Shown in pieces: positions 44,702-53,628 of a DNA stretch of 64,000 bases. Source of the DNA: an uncultured Pseudomonadales bacterium (GTDB lineage: Bacteria > Pseudomonadota > Gammaproteobacteria > Pseudomonadales > Pseudohongiellaceae); NCBI GenBank assembly GCA_943842505.1, contig CALTDI010000004.1, positions 1 through 64,000 on the forward strand, written 5' to 3'. Under the pieces are notes generated by a model, which saw nothing but the letters and a program-made list of their open reading frames with translations, had not been told where the DNA came from and did not search any database. The translations under genes were made by a program, and so were the position numbers. Numbering within the stretch: position 1 is the stretch's first letter; every line of letters begins with the position of its first letter.

Positions 44702-45835
44702 ATGTCCGTGAATTCCACCTACCTGCAAATGCTCTCCACCGTTACAGAAACCGGAGAATTACGCCTGGAGCTAAAAGAGCAGGAAACACCCAAGCCGAAT
44801 GCCGATCAGGTTCTGGTCAGAATCGAAGCAACTCCGATTAATCCTTCCGATCTGGGCGTTATGTTTGGCTTTACAGACATGAGCGCCGCCACATCTACCG
44901 GAACTGGCGGCGATACCGTGCTTACAGCACCCGTCTCCGAGCAAGGCATGCGAGTCATGAAGGCACGGGTAGGACAGGCACTGGCAGTGGGTAACGAAGG
45001 TGCGGGTACGGTAGTTGCGACTGGCGACAGTGACGCGGCCAAGAGCCTCGATGGCAAGATTGTTGCTATAGCCGGAGGCCAGATGTACGGGCAATATCGT
45101 TGCATAGAGGCCGCCTCCTGCCTGCCTCTGCTAGAGGGCCATACAGCCAAAGATGGCGCGTCCAGCTTCGTGAATCCAATGACTGTACTGTCGATGGTCG
45201 AGACGATGAGGATGGAAAATCATACTGCCTTAGTTCATACAGCCGCGGCATCGAACCTCGGCCAGATGCTAAACCGAATCTGTCAGGCCGAAGGTATAGA
45301 TCTGGTCAATATTGTGCGAAAGGAAGAGCAAGTCGCGCTACTCAAAGAGATGGGCGCCAAATATGTGATCAACAGCAGTGCCGATACTTTTATGGCCGAT
45401 CTGACCGATGCGATCCATGAAACCGGCGCGACCTTAGCCTTCGATGCAACCGGTGGCGGAATGCTCGCATCAAACATTTTGTCCTGCATGGAAGCTGCCG
45501 CCGCCAGAACGCCCGGCGCCTATAGCATCTATGGTTCGGTCAAGCACAAACAGGTTTACCTGTATGGCGGGCTCGATACCTCTCCTACCACATTGAACCG
45601 AGGCTACGGCATGGCTTGGGGAGTCGGTGGTTGGTTGCTACCCAATTTTCTTGCTAAAGCCGGAATGGAAGTAGCTGGACGCTTGCGTGCTCGCGTGGCA
45701 CAAGAGCTCACCACTAGCTTTGCCAGTAATTACACCAATGAGATCTCTCTAAGCGAAGCCCTGGACGCAGACATCATGAAGCAGTATTACGCAAAGCATA
45801 CCGGCGAGAAGTTCCTGATCTGTCCGCAAAAGTAA
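44702..45835 (+). CDS. Zinc-independent MDR superfamily oxidoreductase (quinone reductase-like)
   Basis: This is a 377-residue protein of the medium-chain dehydrogenase/reductase superfamily. The N-terminal catalytic domain has PNADQVLVRIEATPINPSDL and VGNEGAGTVVATGDSDAAK; the Rossmann domain has a nucleotide-binding stretch around ALVHTAAASNLGQMLNRICQ and TGATLAFDATGGGMLASNIL. It lacks the four-cysteine structural zinc lobe, which fits the quinone-oxidoreductase branch that uses NADPH. Substrate unknown. The ribosome site is AGAGGTACACC. The gene ends before a perfect palindrome (45859-45907). Confidence 0.82.
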   Translation: MSVNSTYLQMLSTVTETGELRLELKEQETPKPNADQVLVRIEATPINPSDLGVMFGFTDMSAATSTGTGGDTVLTAPVSEQGMRVMKARVGQALAVGNEGAGTVVATGDSDAAKSLDGKIVAIAGGQMYGQYRCIEAASCLPLLEGHTAKDGASSFVNPMTVLSMVETMRMENHTALVHTAAASNLGQMLNRICQAEGIDLVNIVRKEEQVALLKEMGAKYVINSSADTFMADLTDAIHETGATLAFDATGGGMLASNILSCMEAAAARTPGAYSIYGSVKHKQVYLYGGLDTSPTTLNRGYGMAWGVGGWLLPNFLAKAGMEVAGRLRARVAQELTTSFASNYTNEISLSEALDADIMKQYYAKHTGEKFLICPQK

Positions 45836-45858
45836 GAGCAAAAGAGAACAAAAAAGGC

Positions 45859-45907
45859 AAAAAAGGGGTAGTAGGGATTTAAATTAAATCCCTACTACCC
45901 CTTTTTT
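45859..45907. repeat. REP-like palindrome D, perfect 24-bp arms
   Basis: The bases 45859-45882 and 45884-45907 are exact complements with a single base between them; arms read A-run, GGGGTAGTAGGGATTTAA. With T-runs outside, it should be a strong bidirectional terminator. It separates the MDR gene from the metal-responsive promoter of the P1B ATPase. It shares GGGATTTAA and GGGG-T with the element at 6121. Confidence 0.85.
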
Positions 45908-45922
45908 GTTGATCTTCTTATA

Positions 45923-45954
45923 TTGACCTTAGAGTACATTCTAGGGTTTATACT
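45923..45954 (+). promoter_or_regulatory. MerR-type promoter/operator of the P1B ATPase gene
   Basis: TTGACC (45923-45928) and TATACT (45949-45954) stand 20 bases apart, longer than the usual 17, as in promoters controlled by MerR-family metal sensors. Between them lies a dyad, ACCTTAGAGT and ATTCTAGGGT (8 of 10 positions symmetrical), the classic binding site of CueR/ZntR/PbrR-type activators that twist the DNA. The sensing metal is probably copper, given the gene behind it. No merR-family gene lies in this window. The promoter lies within the long reading frame upstream of 46010, which shows that the true start is downstream. Confidence 0.8.
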
Positions 45955-46009
45955 GAACTCTCTATTAGGCTGGCCTATCCAATGCCCGCACTGCGCAGGG
46001 AGATATAGA

Positions 46010-48316
46010 GTGAGTAATCACGAAAACGAACAGCAACAGGTAATCGAGCTCAAAGACCCGGTCTGCGGCATGACTGTCTCAACAGACTCTCAACACCATG
46101 TTCACCATGCTGGCGTGGATTACTATTTCTGCTGCGCTGGCTGTAGCAGTAAATTCGAATCTGACCCTATCAAATACCTGGAACCGCGCGAACCGGAACC
46201 GGCAGATCCAGGCGCCTGGTACACCTGCCCCATGGATCCGGAGGTACGCCAGCTGGGACCCGGCACCTGCCCCAAGTGCGGCATGGCGTTGGAGACGGAG
46301 ATGCCTAGCCTGGAAGACGACGGCAACCCCGAGCTGACTGACTTCAGCCATCGCTTCTGGTGGACATTGCCGTTCTCATTCGCCGTCTTTATCTTGGCCA
46401 TGTTCGGTCACGGCCGCGAGTGGGTGCCGGCCGACTGGCAGAACTGGATCGAACTACTATTGGCAGCGCCGGTGGTGCTCTGGGCTGGCCGGCCGTTCCT
46501 GGAGCGCGGCATGCAATCGATACTAAACCGCAGCCCCAATATGTGGACACTAATCGGTCTCGGTACCTCGGCCGCATTTACCTACAGTGTGGTGGCAACA
46601 CTTGCGCCACAACTCTTCCCCGAATCGTTTGTTATGAACGGTCGGGTCGGAGTCTATTTTGAAGCGGCCGCCGTCATCATCTCCCTGACACTGGTCGGGC
46701 AGATATTCGAACTCAGGGCTAGAGCCCAGACTTCCACCGCAATTAAGGCGCTTCTGCAACTGGCACCGAAGACCGCGCGTCGCATCGATGCCGATGGCCG
46801 CGAGAGCGATGTGCCCATCGATGAGATACAGATCGGCGATCGTCTTCGCGTTCGCCCCGGCGAGACGCTTCCGGTGGATGGCGATGTGATTGAGGGTAAT
46901 AGCTCCATAGACGAATCAATGCTCACCGGCGAACCTTTACCAGTAAGCAAGCATCCCGGCGACAAAGTCATAGGCGCGACTCTGAATACCAGTGGAAGTT
47001 TGATCATCGTCGCTAAACACGTAGGCGCTGAATCAACACTGGCGCAGATCGTTAATCTGGTTGCTCAGGCACAGCGTTCCCGCGCGCCACTACAACGCCT
47101 GGCCGATATCGTGGCGGGTTACTTCGTCATGACGGTCGTATCCATCGCCATCTTTACTCTCATTATATGGGGCCTGCTAGGCCCGCAGCCCAGCTGGGTC
47201 TATGGCCTAATCAATGCGGTCTCCGTGCTGATCATCGCCTGTCCCTGTGCGCTGGGACTCGCCACCCCCATGTCCATCATGGTGGCAACGGGAAGGGCCG
47301 CCAGCAAGGGCATCCTGTTTCGCGATGCGGCCGCAATCGAACAGCTGCGGCAAGTCGATATCCTAGTGGTAGACAAAACCGGCACTCTTACTCTTGGTCG
47401 CCCCAGCCTGCTGAAGACCATAGCGCTAGCCGATCACTCAGAGGAAGAAGTTCTGCGCCTCGCTGCCAGCATCGATCAGGGCAGCGAACATCCGCTTGCC
47501 AAAGCCATCGTCGAATCCGCACACGCGCAACAACTTGAACTAGAGGCCGTGAGTGATTTCGATTCTGCTTCCGGCATCGGCGTAACGGCTACGCTTCTCT
47601 CAGATGCAGGCAATGCGCAACAACTCGCACTAGGCAACACCGCTTTCATGCGGCAACTAGGCGTGGAAATGAAGGACTTTGCTAATCAAGCCGATGACCT
47701 GCGGCGCGATGGCGCCAGTGTAGTCTTCCTCGCGATGGAGCAAACACTGCTCGGCCTCTTGGCGGTAGCCGACCCTATTAAGGAGTCGACCCCCACAGCA
47801 CTGAAAGAACTACGAGACAGTGGCCTTCGCCTGATCATGGCGACCGGCGATGGCGAGCTCACCGCACTCGCGGTAGCAAAGGAACTAGGTATTGAGGAGA
47901 TCCACGCCGAGGTCACCCCGGCCAAGAAACTGGCACTGATAGAGCAGCTACAGAGCCAGGGTCATAAGGTTGCTATGGCCGGCGACGGTATCAATGACGC
48001 ACCTGCCCTTGCCAAGGCTACGGTGGGCATCGCCATGGGCACCGGCACCGACGTCGCCATGAGCAGCGCGCAGGTGACACTGGTAAAGGGCGATCTGCGC
48101 GGCATCGCCCAAGCGCGACTCATATCGGAACAGACCGTTGCCAATATGCGCCAGAATCTGACCTTCGCCTTCCTCTACAACAGCATAGGTGTGCCGATCG
48201 CTGCAGGAGTTTTATTCCCCGTATTCGGTCTGCTGCTCTCACCCATGATTGCAGCCGTCGCCATGAGCCTGAGTTCGGTGTCGGTGGTGAGTAATGCGTT
48301 GCGCTTGCGGTTCTGA
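46010..48316 (+). CDS. copA: Copper-type P1B ATPase with N-terminal YHS and heavy-metal-binding domains
   Basis: I place the start at the GTG at 46010, seven bases after AGGGAG; the frame is open back to 45923 but that part is the promoter. The 768-residue pump has a YHS domain ([33 protein letters not shown]), a small cysteine-rich metal-binding domain ([20 protein letters not shown]), eight membrane helices with the CPC motif at 411-413 ([20 protein letters not shown]), the actuator motif LTGEPLPV, phosphorylation site [16 protein letters not shown], and hinge [10 protein letters not shown]. This is the layout of CopA/SilP-like Cu(I)/Ag(I) exporters. It is inducible by a MerR-type regulator encoded elsewhere. 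The exact metal is inferred. Confidence 0.9.
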   Translation: MSNHENEQQQVIELKDPVCGMTVSTDSQHHVHHAGVDYYFCCAGCSSKFESDPIKYLEPREPEPADPGAWYTCPMDPEVRQLGPGTCPKCGMALETEMPSLEDDGNPELTDFSHRFWWTLPFSFAVFILAMFGHGREWVPADWQNWIELLLAAPVVLWAGRPFLERGMQSILNRSPNMWTLIGLGTSAAFTYSVVATLAPQLFPESFVMNGRVGVYFEAAAVIISLTLVGQIFELRARAQTSTAIKALLQLAPKTARRIDADGRESDVPIDEIQIGDRLRVRPGETLPVDGDVIEGNSSIDESMLTGEPLPVSKHPGDKVIGATLNTSGSLIIVAKHVGAESTLAQIVNLVAQAQRSRAPLQRLADIVAGYFVMTVVSIAIFTLIIWGLLGPQPSWVYGLINAVSVLIIACPCALGLATPMSIMVATGRAASKGILFRDAAAIEQLRQVDILVVDKTGTLTLGRPSLLKTIALADHSEEEVLRLAASIDQGSEHPLAKAIVESAHAQQLELEAVSDFDSASGIGVTATLLSDAGNAQQLALGNTAFMRQLGVEMKDFANQADDLRRDGASVVFLAMEQTLLGLLAVADPIKESTPTALKELRDSGLRLIMATGDGELTALAVAKELGIEEIHAEVTPAKKLALIEQLQSQGHKVAMAGDGINDAPALAKATVGIAMGTGTDVAMSSAQVTLVKGDLRGIAQARLISEQTVANMRQNLTFAFLYNSIGVPIAAGVLFPVFGLLLSPMIAAVAMSLSSVSVVSNALRLRF

Positions 48317-48475
48317 ATTCTGAAATCGACCCAGATAAGCGAATAGGTCAAGACACCTTGATGGCTCGATAAAACAGTAAAATGGTGCCAGCTCCTTTGC
48401 TGCCACGTCTACTTTGCTTTTTATTTCACATCCGTGTTGCACTAACTATTACAGTCTCTAAGTCAGATACTATGA

Positions 48476-49462
48476 CTAGGGCTCCAATCCAAGCTGCTCC
48501 AGGCGTCGGGCCCCGCCCAAAATACCGACCATGCCATAGTTTCCCTCATGGCAGGCGTACTCATAGATGTTTTCGTCAATCCTCGATAGGGCGTATTCAC
48601 CGGAAAACTGCGCACTAAATACAGTTGGGTCATCCACGGTAAAACCATAGATCATCTTGTTGTTTGAATCCCGGCGGAAGGTCTCGATGACAGTGAGGTT
48701 ATCTGTTGGCACACCGTACAGTGTCTGCCAGTTGTTATAGTGCTTGGTTTCAACCACCAAGGTCTCGCCTTCCCAACGCCCTATTGAATTTCCCATCCAT
48801 TTTCTATGCGCGGCGGCCGCCGGATTGTGTTCGTCTGTAATCTTAACAATGCGGGTATCGTGGGCCATCTCGGTGGTAATGCTGATGTAACCTGGCGACT
48901 GATTAAAGGTAAGGAGGCTATTGTAGATGCTCGGTCGCATCACCGGGCTGCCAAAGTTGCCATTCAACAGACAACGCTCACCCAAGCCACGCCCCTCCGG
49001 GCCGTCGCTGTTTCTACCCCGGCTACCTCGCGCCGCCATGCGCTCGTCGAATCCAGCCACGCGTTCAGGCATGCGTCCATTCGCCGGGTCGGTAATTGCA
49101 GAAGTTCGAAATTCACCGTCGATAGTCGGTATGAATTTAGCATCCTCGCGCCAGAATAAGTCATAGTTGCCAAGGGAAGGCAGAGCCTCACCTACCTCTG
49201 GTGGCGCCCGATCGGGACTCAATGGCTCATTAGCCGCTTCGAATTTCTGCTGTACTGCGCCTTCCAGGACCAAAGCCTCTTCCTCGGTGTAGGCTCGCTT
49301 CTCACCCAGCTCGACAGGCCTCTCGAATGGCATGATTGTGGCGTGTTTCCATACACCGTGAAAATTAGGCACACCCCATTCTGTTTTGGGTACCGAGTAT
49401 TCTTGAGCAGTCACACCAGCACTGAAAAGACTGAGTGCTAACACTGTATAAGTAATTCTCAT
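48476..49462 (-). CDS. Secreted CHEGNY-family protein, function unknown (copy 3)
   Basis: The ATG at 49462 follows GGGAGAAAAATT, so I use it instead of the in-frame start at 49483. The 328-residue protein has a signal peptide (ITYTVLALSLFSAGVTA/QE). Family segments: VPNFHGVWKHATIMPFERPV, LGEKRAYTEEEALVLEGAVQ, SPDRAPPEVGEALPSLGNYD, GERCLLNGNFGSPVM, EMAHDTRIVKI, WMGNSIGRWEGETLVVETKH and YEYACHEGNYGMVGILGGAR. The middle is Arg/Gly-rich (ERMAARGSRGRNSDGPEGRG). It closes a minus-strand run of split-barrel protein, gamma carbonic anhydrase and MBL-fold protein. Function unknown. Confidence 0.85.
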   Translation of the reverse strand: MRITYTVLALSLFSAGVTAQEYSVPKTEWGVPNFHGVWKHATIMPFERPVELGEKRAYTEEEALVLEGAVQQKFEAANEPLSPDRAPPEVGEALPSLGNYDLFWREDAKFIPTIDGEFRTSAITDPANGRMPERVAGFDERMAARGSRGRNSDGPEGRGLGERCLLNGNFGSPVMRPSIYNSLLTFNQSPGYISITTEMAHDTRIVKITDEHNPAAAAHRKWMGNSIGRWEGETLVVETKHYNNWQTLYGVPTDNLTVIETFRRDSNNKMIYGFTVDDPTVFSAQFSGEYALSRIDENIYEYACHEGNYGMVGILGGARRLEQLGLEP

Positions 49463-49537
49463 AATTTTTCTCCCGTGAAACACTTGCCTTAACCATGTTG
49501 CTGAAAGGCCGATTGAATTGCTTGGCTTTACAACGCA

Positions 49538-50437
49538 CTAGTCAGAGTATTCTCCATAAGCCTGCCGCAACCATCCTTCTGTATTCTCATTCGCCGGAGC
49601 GAAACCGTCTGCCGGCTCACTCGCCAGCATCTCATCGACAGACATGCCCTGCACCTTCGCACGAACCAGATTACCACGTATCACAACCAGCATATTGCGA
49701 AACTCTAATAGATCATCTCTGGTCGCGAGTTGACCATGACCGGGAATGATTATAGTACTCTCGTTTATCAGGCTAGCAATGTTCATTAGTGCGTCGATCA
49801 TGCCGTCGGCAGTGCCTCCATTGTCTCTATCGATGAAGGGCAGTCCGTAGCGCACAAACATATCACCGGTGTGGATGACGTTGGATTCGCGAAAAAATAC
49901 CTGCGCATCGCCATCGGTGTGACCGTTGCCGGTGTTGATGATGTCCACCGCGTTGCCGTTGAGGTAGAAACGCATTTGCTCCTCGAAGGTGATCTTGGGT
50001 AGACCTACTGCCTCATAGGCTTCCTGCACGCGACCACTTCCGGAGAGAACCTGAGTGCTCTCCATGCGCTTGCGCGCATTGTCCTGCGCCACTATATACG
50101 CTCCGGCCCTACCGAAGTTGGTATTGCCGTCTGTGTGATCGTAATGAAAATGGGAATTCATAACAAAAGTCACCGGCTTGTCCGAAAGCTCGGCGATAGC
50201 CGCCTGGATCTTCATGGTCAACGGACCAAACTGATCGTCCACGATGATGACTCCGTCATCACCTATGGACACACCGATGTTTCCCCCGCTGCCCTGTAGC
50301 ATATAGATGCCATCGCGTACTGGGGTGGTGGTGATCTCGATCTCGTTAAAATCCTGAGCGACTGCCATTAGCGGCAGTACTACAAACGCGAGCAATGTCA
50401 GTCGAATTGGCATACGGCATGATGTATTTTTTTTCAT
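49538..50437 (-). CDS. Exported metallo-beta-lactamase-fold hydrolase
   Basis: This is a 299-residue protein with a signal peptide (LTLLAFVVLPLMAVA/QD). The MBL metal site is present: NSHFHYDHTDGN (His96, His98, Asp100, His101), GNGHTDGDAQVFF, NVIHTGDMFVRYG and IPGHGQL. This matches the soluble periplasmic MBL proteins related to subclass B3 and to hydrolases found near quinoprotein dehydrogenases; a PQQ dehydrogenase lies about 1.3 kb away. Substrate unknown. It sits between the gamma carbonic anhydrase and CHEGNY copy 3 on the same strand. Confidence 0.88.
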   Translation of the reverse strand: MKKNTSCRMPIRLTLLAFVVLPLMAVAQDFNEIEITTTPVRDGIYMLQGSGGNIGVSIGDDGVIIVDDQFGPLTMKIQAAIAELSDKPVTFVMNSHFHYDHTDGNTNFGRAGAYIVAQDNARKRMESTQVLSGSGRVQEAYEAVGLPKITFEEQMRFYLNGNAVDIINTGNGHTDGDAQVFFRESNVIHTGDMFVRYGLPFIDRDNGGTADGMIDALMNIASLINESTIIIPGHGQLATRDDLLEFRNMLVVIRGNLVRAKVQGMSVDEMLASEPADGFAPANENTEGWLRQAYGEYSD

Positions 50438-50515
50438 CAGATTGATCTCTTTATTGTAGTTAAGCTAATGCGCACTCACGTGCGGTATGACTGCTGAGCA
50501 AATAGGCCCAAGCAG

Positions 50516-51043
50516 TCAGCGAATATCCTTGTGTAAATCTCTCTTAAACTGCCTGGCTTTTTCGACATAGACCTCTGCACTTTTTTCAAGTTGTGCCTGC
50601 TGCTGCTCAGTCAGAGTCTTAACAACCTTAGCCGGAGAACCCATCACCAGCGATCCGTCCGGAATTTTTTTGCCTTCGGTGACGAGACTATTTGCCCCTA
50701 TTAAACAATTCTTGCCGATCTTCGCACCGTTGAGCACGACGGCATTAATACCTATCAGGGTGTTATCGCCGATAGTACAGCCGTGCAACATTACCTTATG
50801 GCCGATGGTGACATTTCTGCCTATCGTTAGCGGAGAACCTACGTCTGTGTGCAGAACGGAACAATCTTGCACATTGCTGTTCTCGCCAATGATGATAGGG
50901 TCATTGTCGCCCCGTATGACGGCGTTGAACCAGACGCTGACGTTGTTTTCCAGTCGCACGTTTCCGATCACGTCTGCGCTGTCGGCGACAAAATAGTCTT
51001 CGCCCGCAATATCGACCCTACTCTCTCCTAAACGGTACAACAT
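50516..51043 (-). CDS. yrdA: Gamma-class carbonic anhydrase family protein (YrdA-like)
   Basis: This is a 175-residue left-handed beta-helix protein built from hexapeptide repeats. The zinc-ligand histidines of gamma carbonic anhydrases are all present: His65 (SVLHTDVG), His82 (IGHKV) and His87 (MLHGC). [17 protein letters not shown] and the C-terminal [20 protein letters not shown] are typical of YrdA/PaaY. Members hydrate CO2 or bind CoA-type ligands as trimers; activity in YrdA itself is uncertain. Cytoplasmic. It follows the split-barrel gene by 40 bases on the same strand. Confidence 0.9.
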   Translation of the reverse strand: MLYRLGESRVDIAGEDYFVADSADVIGNVRLENNVSVWFNAVIRGDNDPIIIGENSNVQDCSVLHTDVGSPLTIGRNVTIGHKVMLHGCTIGDNTLIGINAVVLNGAKIGKNCLIGANSLVTEGKKIPDGSLVMGSPAKVVKTLTEQQQAQLEKSAEVYVEKARQFKRDLHKDIR

Positions 51044-51083
51044 ACTTCTATTCCTTGTGCTTCAGTGGATAATTCAGATTCGC

Positions 51084-51515
51084 TCAGCCACGGGGATCGA
51101 GTCGCAGAAAATAGCGCGGCGGAAAGCCAGTACGAAACCTGAACTCGAAACCGAAACTATAGATTTCTCTAATGCGTTCTTCTTCAGCGCCTTCTAGCGG
51201 AACTGCGAGGTAGGACGCGAAGGCATCATTGCCGGGCATTTTTACTTCTACGTTTGGATTGTCTAGCGCCTGCTTATACCAGGCCCTGGGCCAATGATTC
51301 GCAGCGATGTAGTTCTGACCATCGATCCGTTCAAGCCGCACCACCCGGTCGTGCCGTTCGTTGTCTTCATTGAAAGTTGCTATCACTATTGAGGTGCTAC
51401 CCTGGGGTTGATTCATACCCAGCTGCGCCTCAAACCAGACGATAGAACCCACATAGGCCAAAAATATTACGCCCAAGCCGGCTAGTGACCACTTTACGAT
51501 CTTATTATTTTTCAT
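51084..51515 (-). CDS. Membrane-anchored split-barrel (deazaflavin nitroreductase-like) protein
   Basis: This is a 143-residue protein with an N-terminal anchor (KWSLAGLGVIFLAYVGSIVW) and a domain like the F420/deazaflavin-dependent nitroreductase (DUF385) fold: HDRVVRLERIDGQNYIAANH, WPRAWYKQALDNPNVEVKMP, GNDAFASYLAVPLEGAEEER and IYSFGFEFRFRTGFPPRYFL. Cytosolic relatives use F420 or flavin; the anchor would place this domain in the periplasm. It starts a minus-strand run with gamma carbonic anhydrase, an MBL-fold protein and CHEGNY copy 3. Compare the related proteins at 7300 and 62504. Confidence 0.75.
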   Translation of the reverse strand: MKNNKIVKWSLAGLGVIFLAYVGSIVWFEAQLGMNQPQGSTSIVIATFNEDNERHDRVVRLERIDGQNYIAANHWPRAWYKQALDNPNVEVKMPGNDAFASYLAVPLEGAEEERIREIYSFGFEFRFRTGFPPRYFLRLDPRG

Positions 51516-51607
51516 GTTTACTCCTAATAACTAGGGCAGAGCACTCTTTCTGTATTCCTATTCCAAGCTTTTTAGCGCAGAATCAAACTGTCTAAGATAA
51601 AACCTTA

Positions 51608-51683
51608 GCGGGTGTAACTCAGTTGGTAGAGTACTAGCTTCCCAAGCTAGTTGTCGCGAGTTCGACCCTCGTCGCCCGCTCCA
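51608..51683 (+). tRNA. tRNA-Gly (anticodon CCC)
   Basis: A complete cloverleaf folds by eye: acceptor GCGGGTG with CGCCCGC (one G-T pair), D arm ACTC/GAGT with AGTTGGTA loop, anticodon arm CTAGC/GCTAG with loop TTCCCAA (anticodon CCC, reads GGG), T arm GCGAG/CTCGT with loop TTCGACC, discriminator T and encoded CCA. It lies between the split-barrel gene and the convergent PQQ dehydrogenase. Confidence 0.95.
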
Positions 51684-51706
51684 ATTCTATTTCCTTGTTC
51701 CCTGCC

Positions 51707-53485
51707 CTATGGCAGGCGGAAAACATACAAGGTATTACCACCGCCACGCTGGCGAATCTCCGGCGTGTGTCTTCTGTAGTTAACTCCCTCGCCCGCCGCT
51801 ATCGCGATGTACTGCACGCCATCGACGCTATAGCTAACCGGGAAACCACCGGCGGTTGAGTTCAGAATCTGTTCCCAGAGGATGTCGCCGCTCTCGGCAT
51901 CGAAGGCACGGAAGCGCCTGGCGTCGTCCGAGACAAAGACCAACCCACCTCCGGTAGTAAGTACCGAGCCGCCTATACCCGCGCGCTGCCTGTAGGTCCA
52001 GCGTGTCTCGCCGGTTGCTACGTCTATCGAGGTGAACTGCCCTACCTGACCGGTGTCTTCGGGCCCGATTTCTGTACTGCTCCTGGCAGAGGCATGATGC
52101 AGACCCACGGTTGGATCCACCGGTCTTAGAGCAAAATTCATGCAGGTATTGTTAGTGGGTGTATACAGCGAATTAGTCTGTGGGCTGTAGCCTACCGAGT
52201 TCCAGTTGATGCCACCCTGGGTAGTTGGGCACACGAGTTTCTGCTGGCCGATCTCGGTGATATTGATCTCAGGGTTGGTAATGCCCTTACGCCCCTCAAC
52301 GTCTACGCCGACAATCACGTTCTGAAAATTCGTCTCGGTTGCCCAGAGGAATTCGCCCGTGGCGGCATCCAAGGTCCAGACGATTCCAGGCTTGCCTGGG
52401 ATGCCGGTGATGACTTTCCTGCGCTCGCTGGAGGCGATATTCGGATTCATCCACGACACGGCGTCGGCGTCGGGCGTGACTTCTGTCTCGACGATTAGGC
52501 GCTCGAAGGGATGATCCTGATCCCAGTTGCCACCCGGAATATGCTGGAAGTACCAGTCGATTTCGCCGGTATCGGCATCAAGTGCCAAGGTGGAATTCGT
52601 ATAGAGAACATCGCCACCTCTAGTGCCACGCTGTACTTCTCCCCAGGGAATAGGCACCGCTACGCCGATGAAGATTAGATTGAGTTCCGCATCGAAGCTG
52701 GCCGGCATCCAGGCGGAGCCGCCGCGGCGCTGTTCGTCGGGCAAGTCGCCCCAACTCTCCCAGTTGGGTTCGCCGATCTTAGGCACGGTATTGGTCCGCC
52801 ACAGCTCTTCGCCAGTATCGGCATCGTGGGCGGTAATCCAACAGCTAGTATTTATATAGTAACAACCGGACATGCCCGTTATTACCTTGCCATTGAAAAC
52901 CTGAGGACCGCCAGAATAGTGCTGCCCAACCGTCCAGTCACCGATCTCTTTTTCCCAGGTAACTTCACCGCTGGTCGCGTTTAGCGACACTATATAGGCA
53001 TCGCGGGTCGCGATGAGTAACTGATCCTTGTAGAGGGTGCCGTTGCGGTTCGCACAGGACAGCGGTGCCACGTGATCCACAGTCGGACGGCGATATTCCC
53101 ATAGGGGCGTGCCGTCGGTAGCGTCTACGGCCTCAATAAAGTCACAGGCCTGCGGCAGGAACATGATGCCATCGTGCACCAATGGTGTGGTCTCCTGCTT
53201 TCCCGGCTCCATGGTCCAGGACCAAGCCAGTCGCAGGCTATCCACGTTATCCCTGTTAATCTGATCCAGCGGGCTGTAGGCCCAATGATTCGGCGTTCCC
53301 CTCCACATTAGCCAGTCACTGGCAGGCGGATTTGCCAGCTCTTCAAGAGTGACCGGGGTGTAGTTTTCCAATAGTGCCTGCCCTTGAGATTGGGCCAGGG
53401 CCGCAGTAGCGGTCAGCAGCAAACTTGTGAAAACTGCACTGAGAAGCTGTCGCAATGCGCGGTGGTGCATGGTGAGGGCTCGCAT
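51707..53485 (-). CDS. PQQ-dependent alcohol dehydrogenase-type quinoprotein, periplasmic
   Basis: This is a 592-residue protein with a signal peptide (LLSAVFTSLLLTATAALA/QS); the ATG at 53485 follows AAGGAATAAATC. It has the eight-bladed propeller repeats of methanol/ethanol-type quinoproteins (DATDGTPLWEYRR, NATSGEVTWEKEIG, DADTGEELWRTNT, DATTGE-like tryptophan-docking segments throughout) ending in GFPVSYSVDGVQYIAIAAGE. No C-terminal cytochrome c domain is present, so electrons must go to a separate acceptor. It oxidises an alcohol or related substrate using PQQ and a metal ion. No PQQ synthesis genes or cytochrome partner adjoin it. Confidence 0.88.
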   Translation of the reverse strand: MRALTMHHRALRQLLSAVFTSLLLTATAALAQSQGQALLENYTPVTLEELANPPASDWLMWRGTPNHWAYSPLDQINRDNVDSLRLAWSWTMEPGKQETTPLVHDGIMFLPQACDFIEAVDATDGTPLWEYRRPTVDHVAPLSCANRNGTLYKDQLLIATRDAYIVSLNATSGEVTWEKEIGDWTVGQHYSGGPQVFNGKVITGMSGCYYINTSCWITAHDADTGEELWRTNTVPKIGEPNWESWGDLPDEQRRGGSAWMPASFDAELNLIFIGVAVPIPWGEVQRGTRGGDVLYTNSTLALDADTGEIDWYFQHIPGGNWDQDHPFERLIVETEVTPDADAVSWMNPNIASSERRKVITGIPGKPGIVWTLDAATGEFLWATETNFQNVIVGVDVEGRKGITNPEINITEIGQQKLVCPTTQGGINWNSVGYSPQTNSLYTPTNNTCMNFALRPVDPTVGLHHASARSSTEIGPEDTGQVGQFTSIDVATGETRWTYRQRAGIGGSVLTTGGGLVFVSDDARRFRAFDAESGDILWEQILNSTAGGFPVSYSVDGVQYIAIAAGEGVNYRRHTPEIRQRGGGNTLYVFRLP

Positions 53486-53628
53486 GATTTATTCCTTCTT
53501 ATTCTTGTAGACTGATCCGCAGCGGCTAAATGGCCTGATTTTCGAGGCTGTGGCCAGATTTGCTTGCAGGAACCACAGATTAGCAAACTTCTACTGAAAA
53601 TTGACCCGTGCGCTGCTAATATCCGCCG

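Noticed and set aside
45923..46009. 29-codon N-terminal extension of the P1B ATPase
   Set aside because: These bases form the MerR-type promoter and its 5' leader; the GTG at 46010 has a good ribosome site.
51608..51683. tRNA-Gly as an integration site of a genomic island
   Set aside because: No integrase gene and no copy of the tRNA 3' end that I can see elsewhere in the window.
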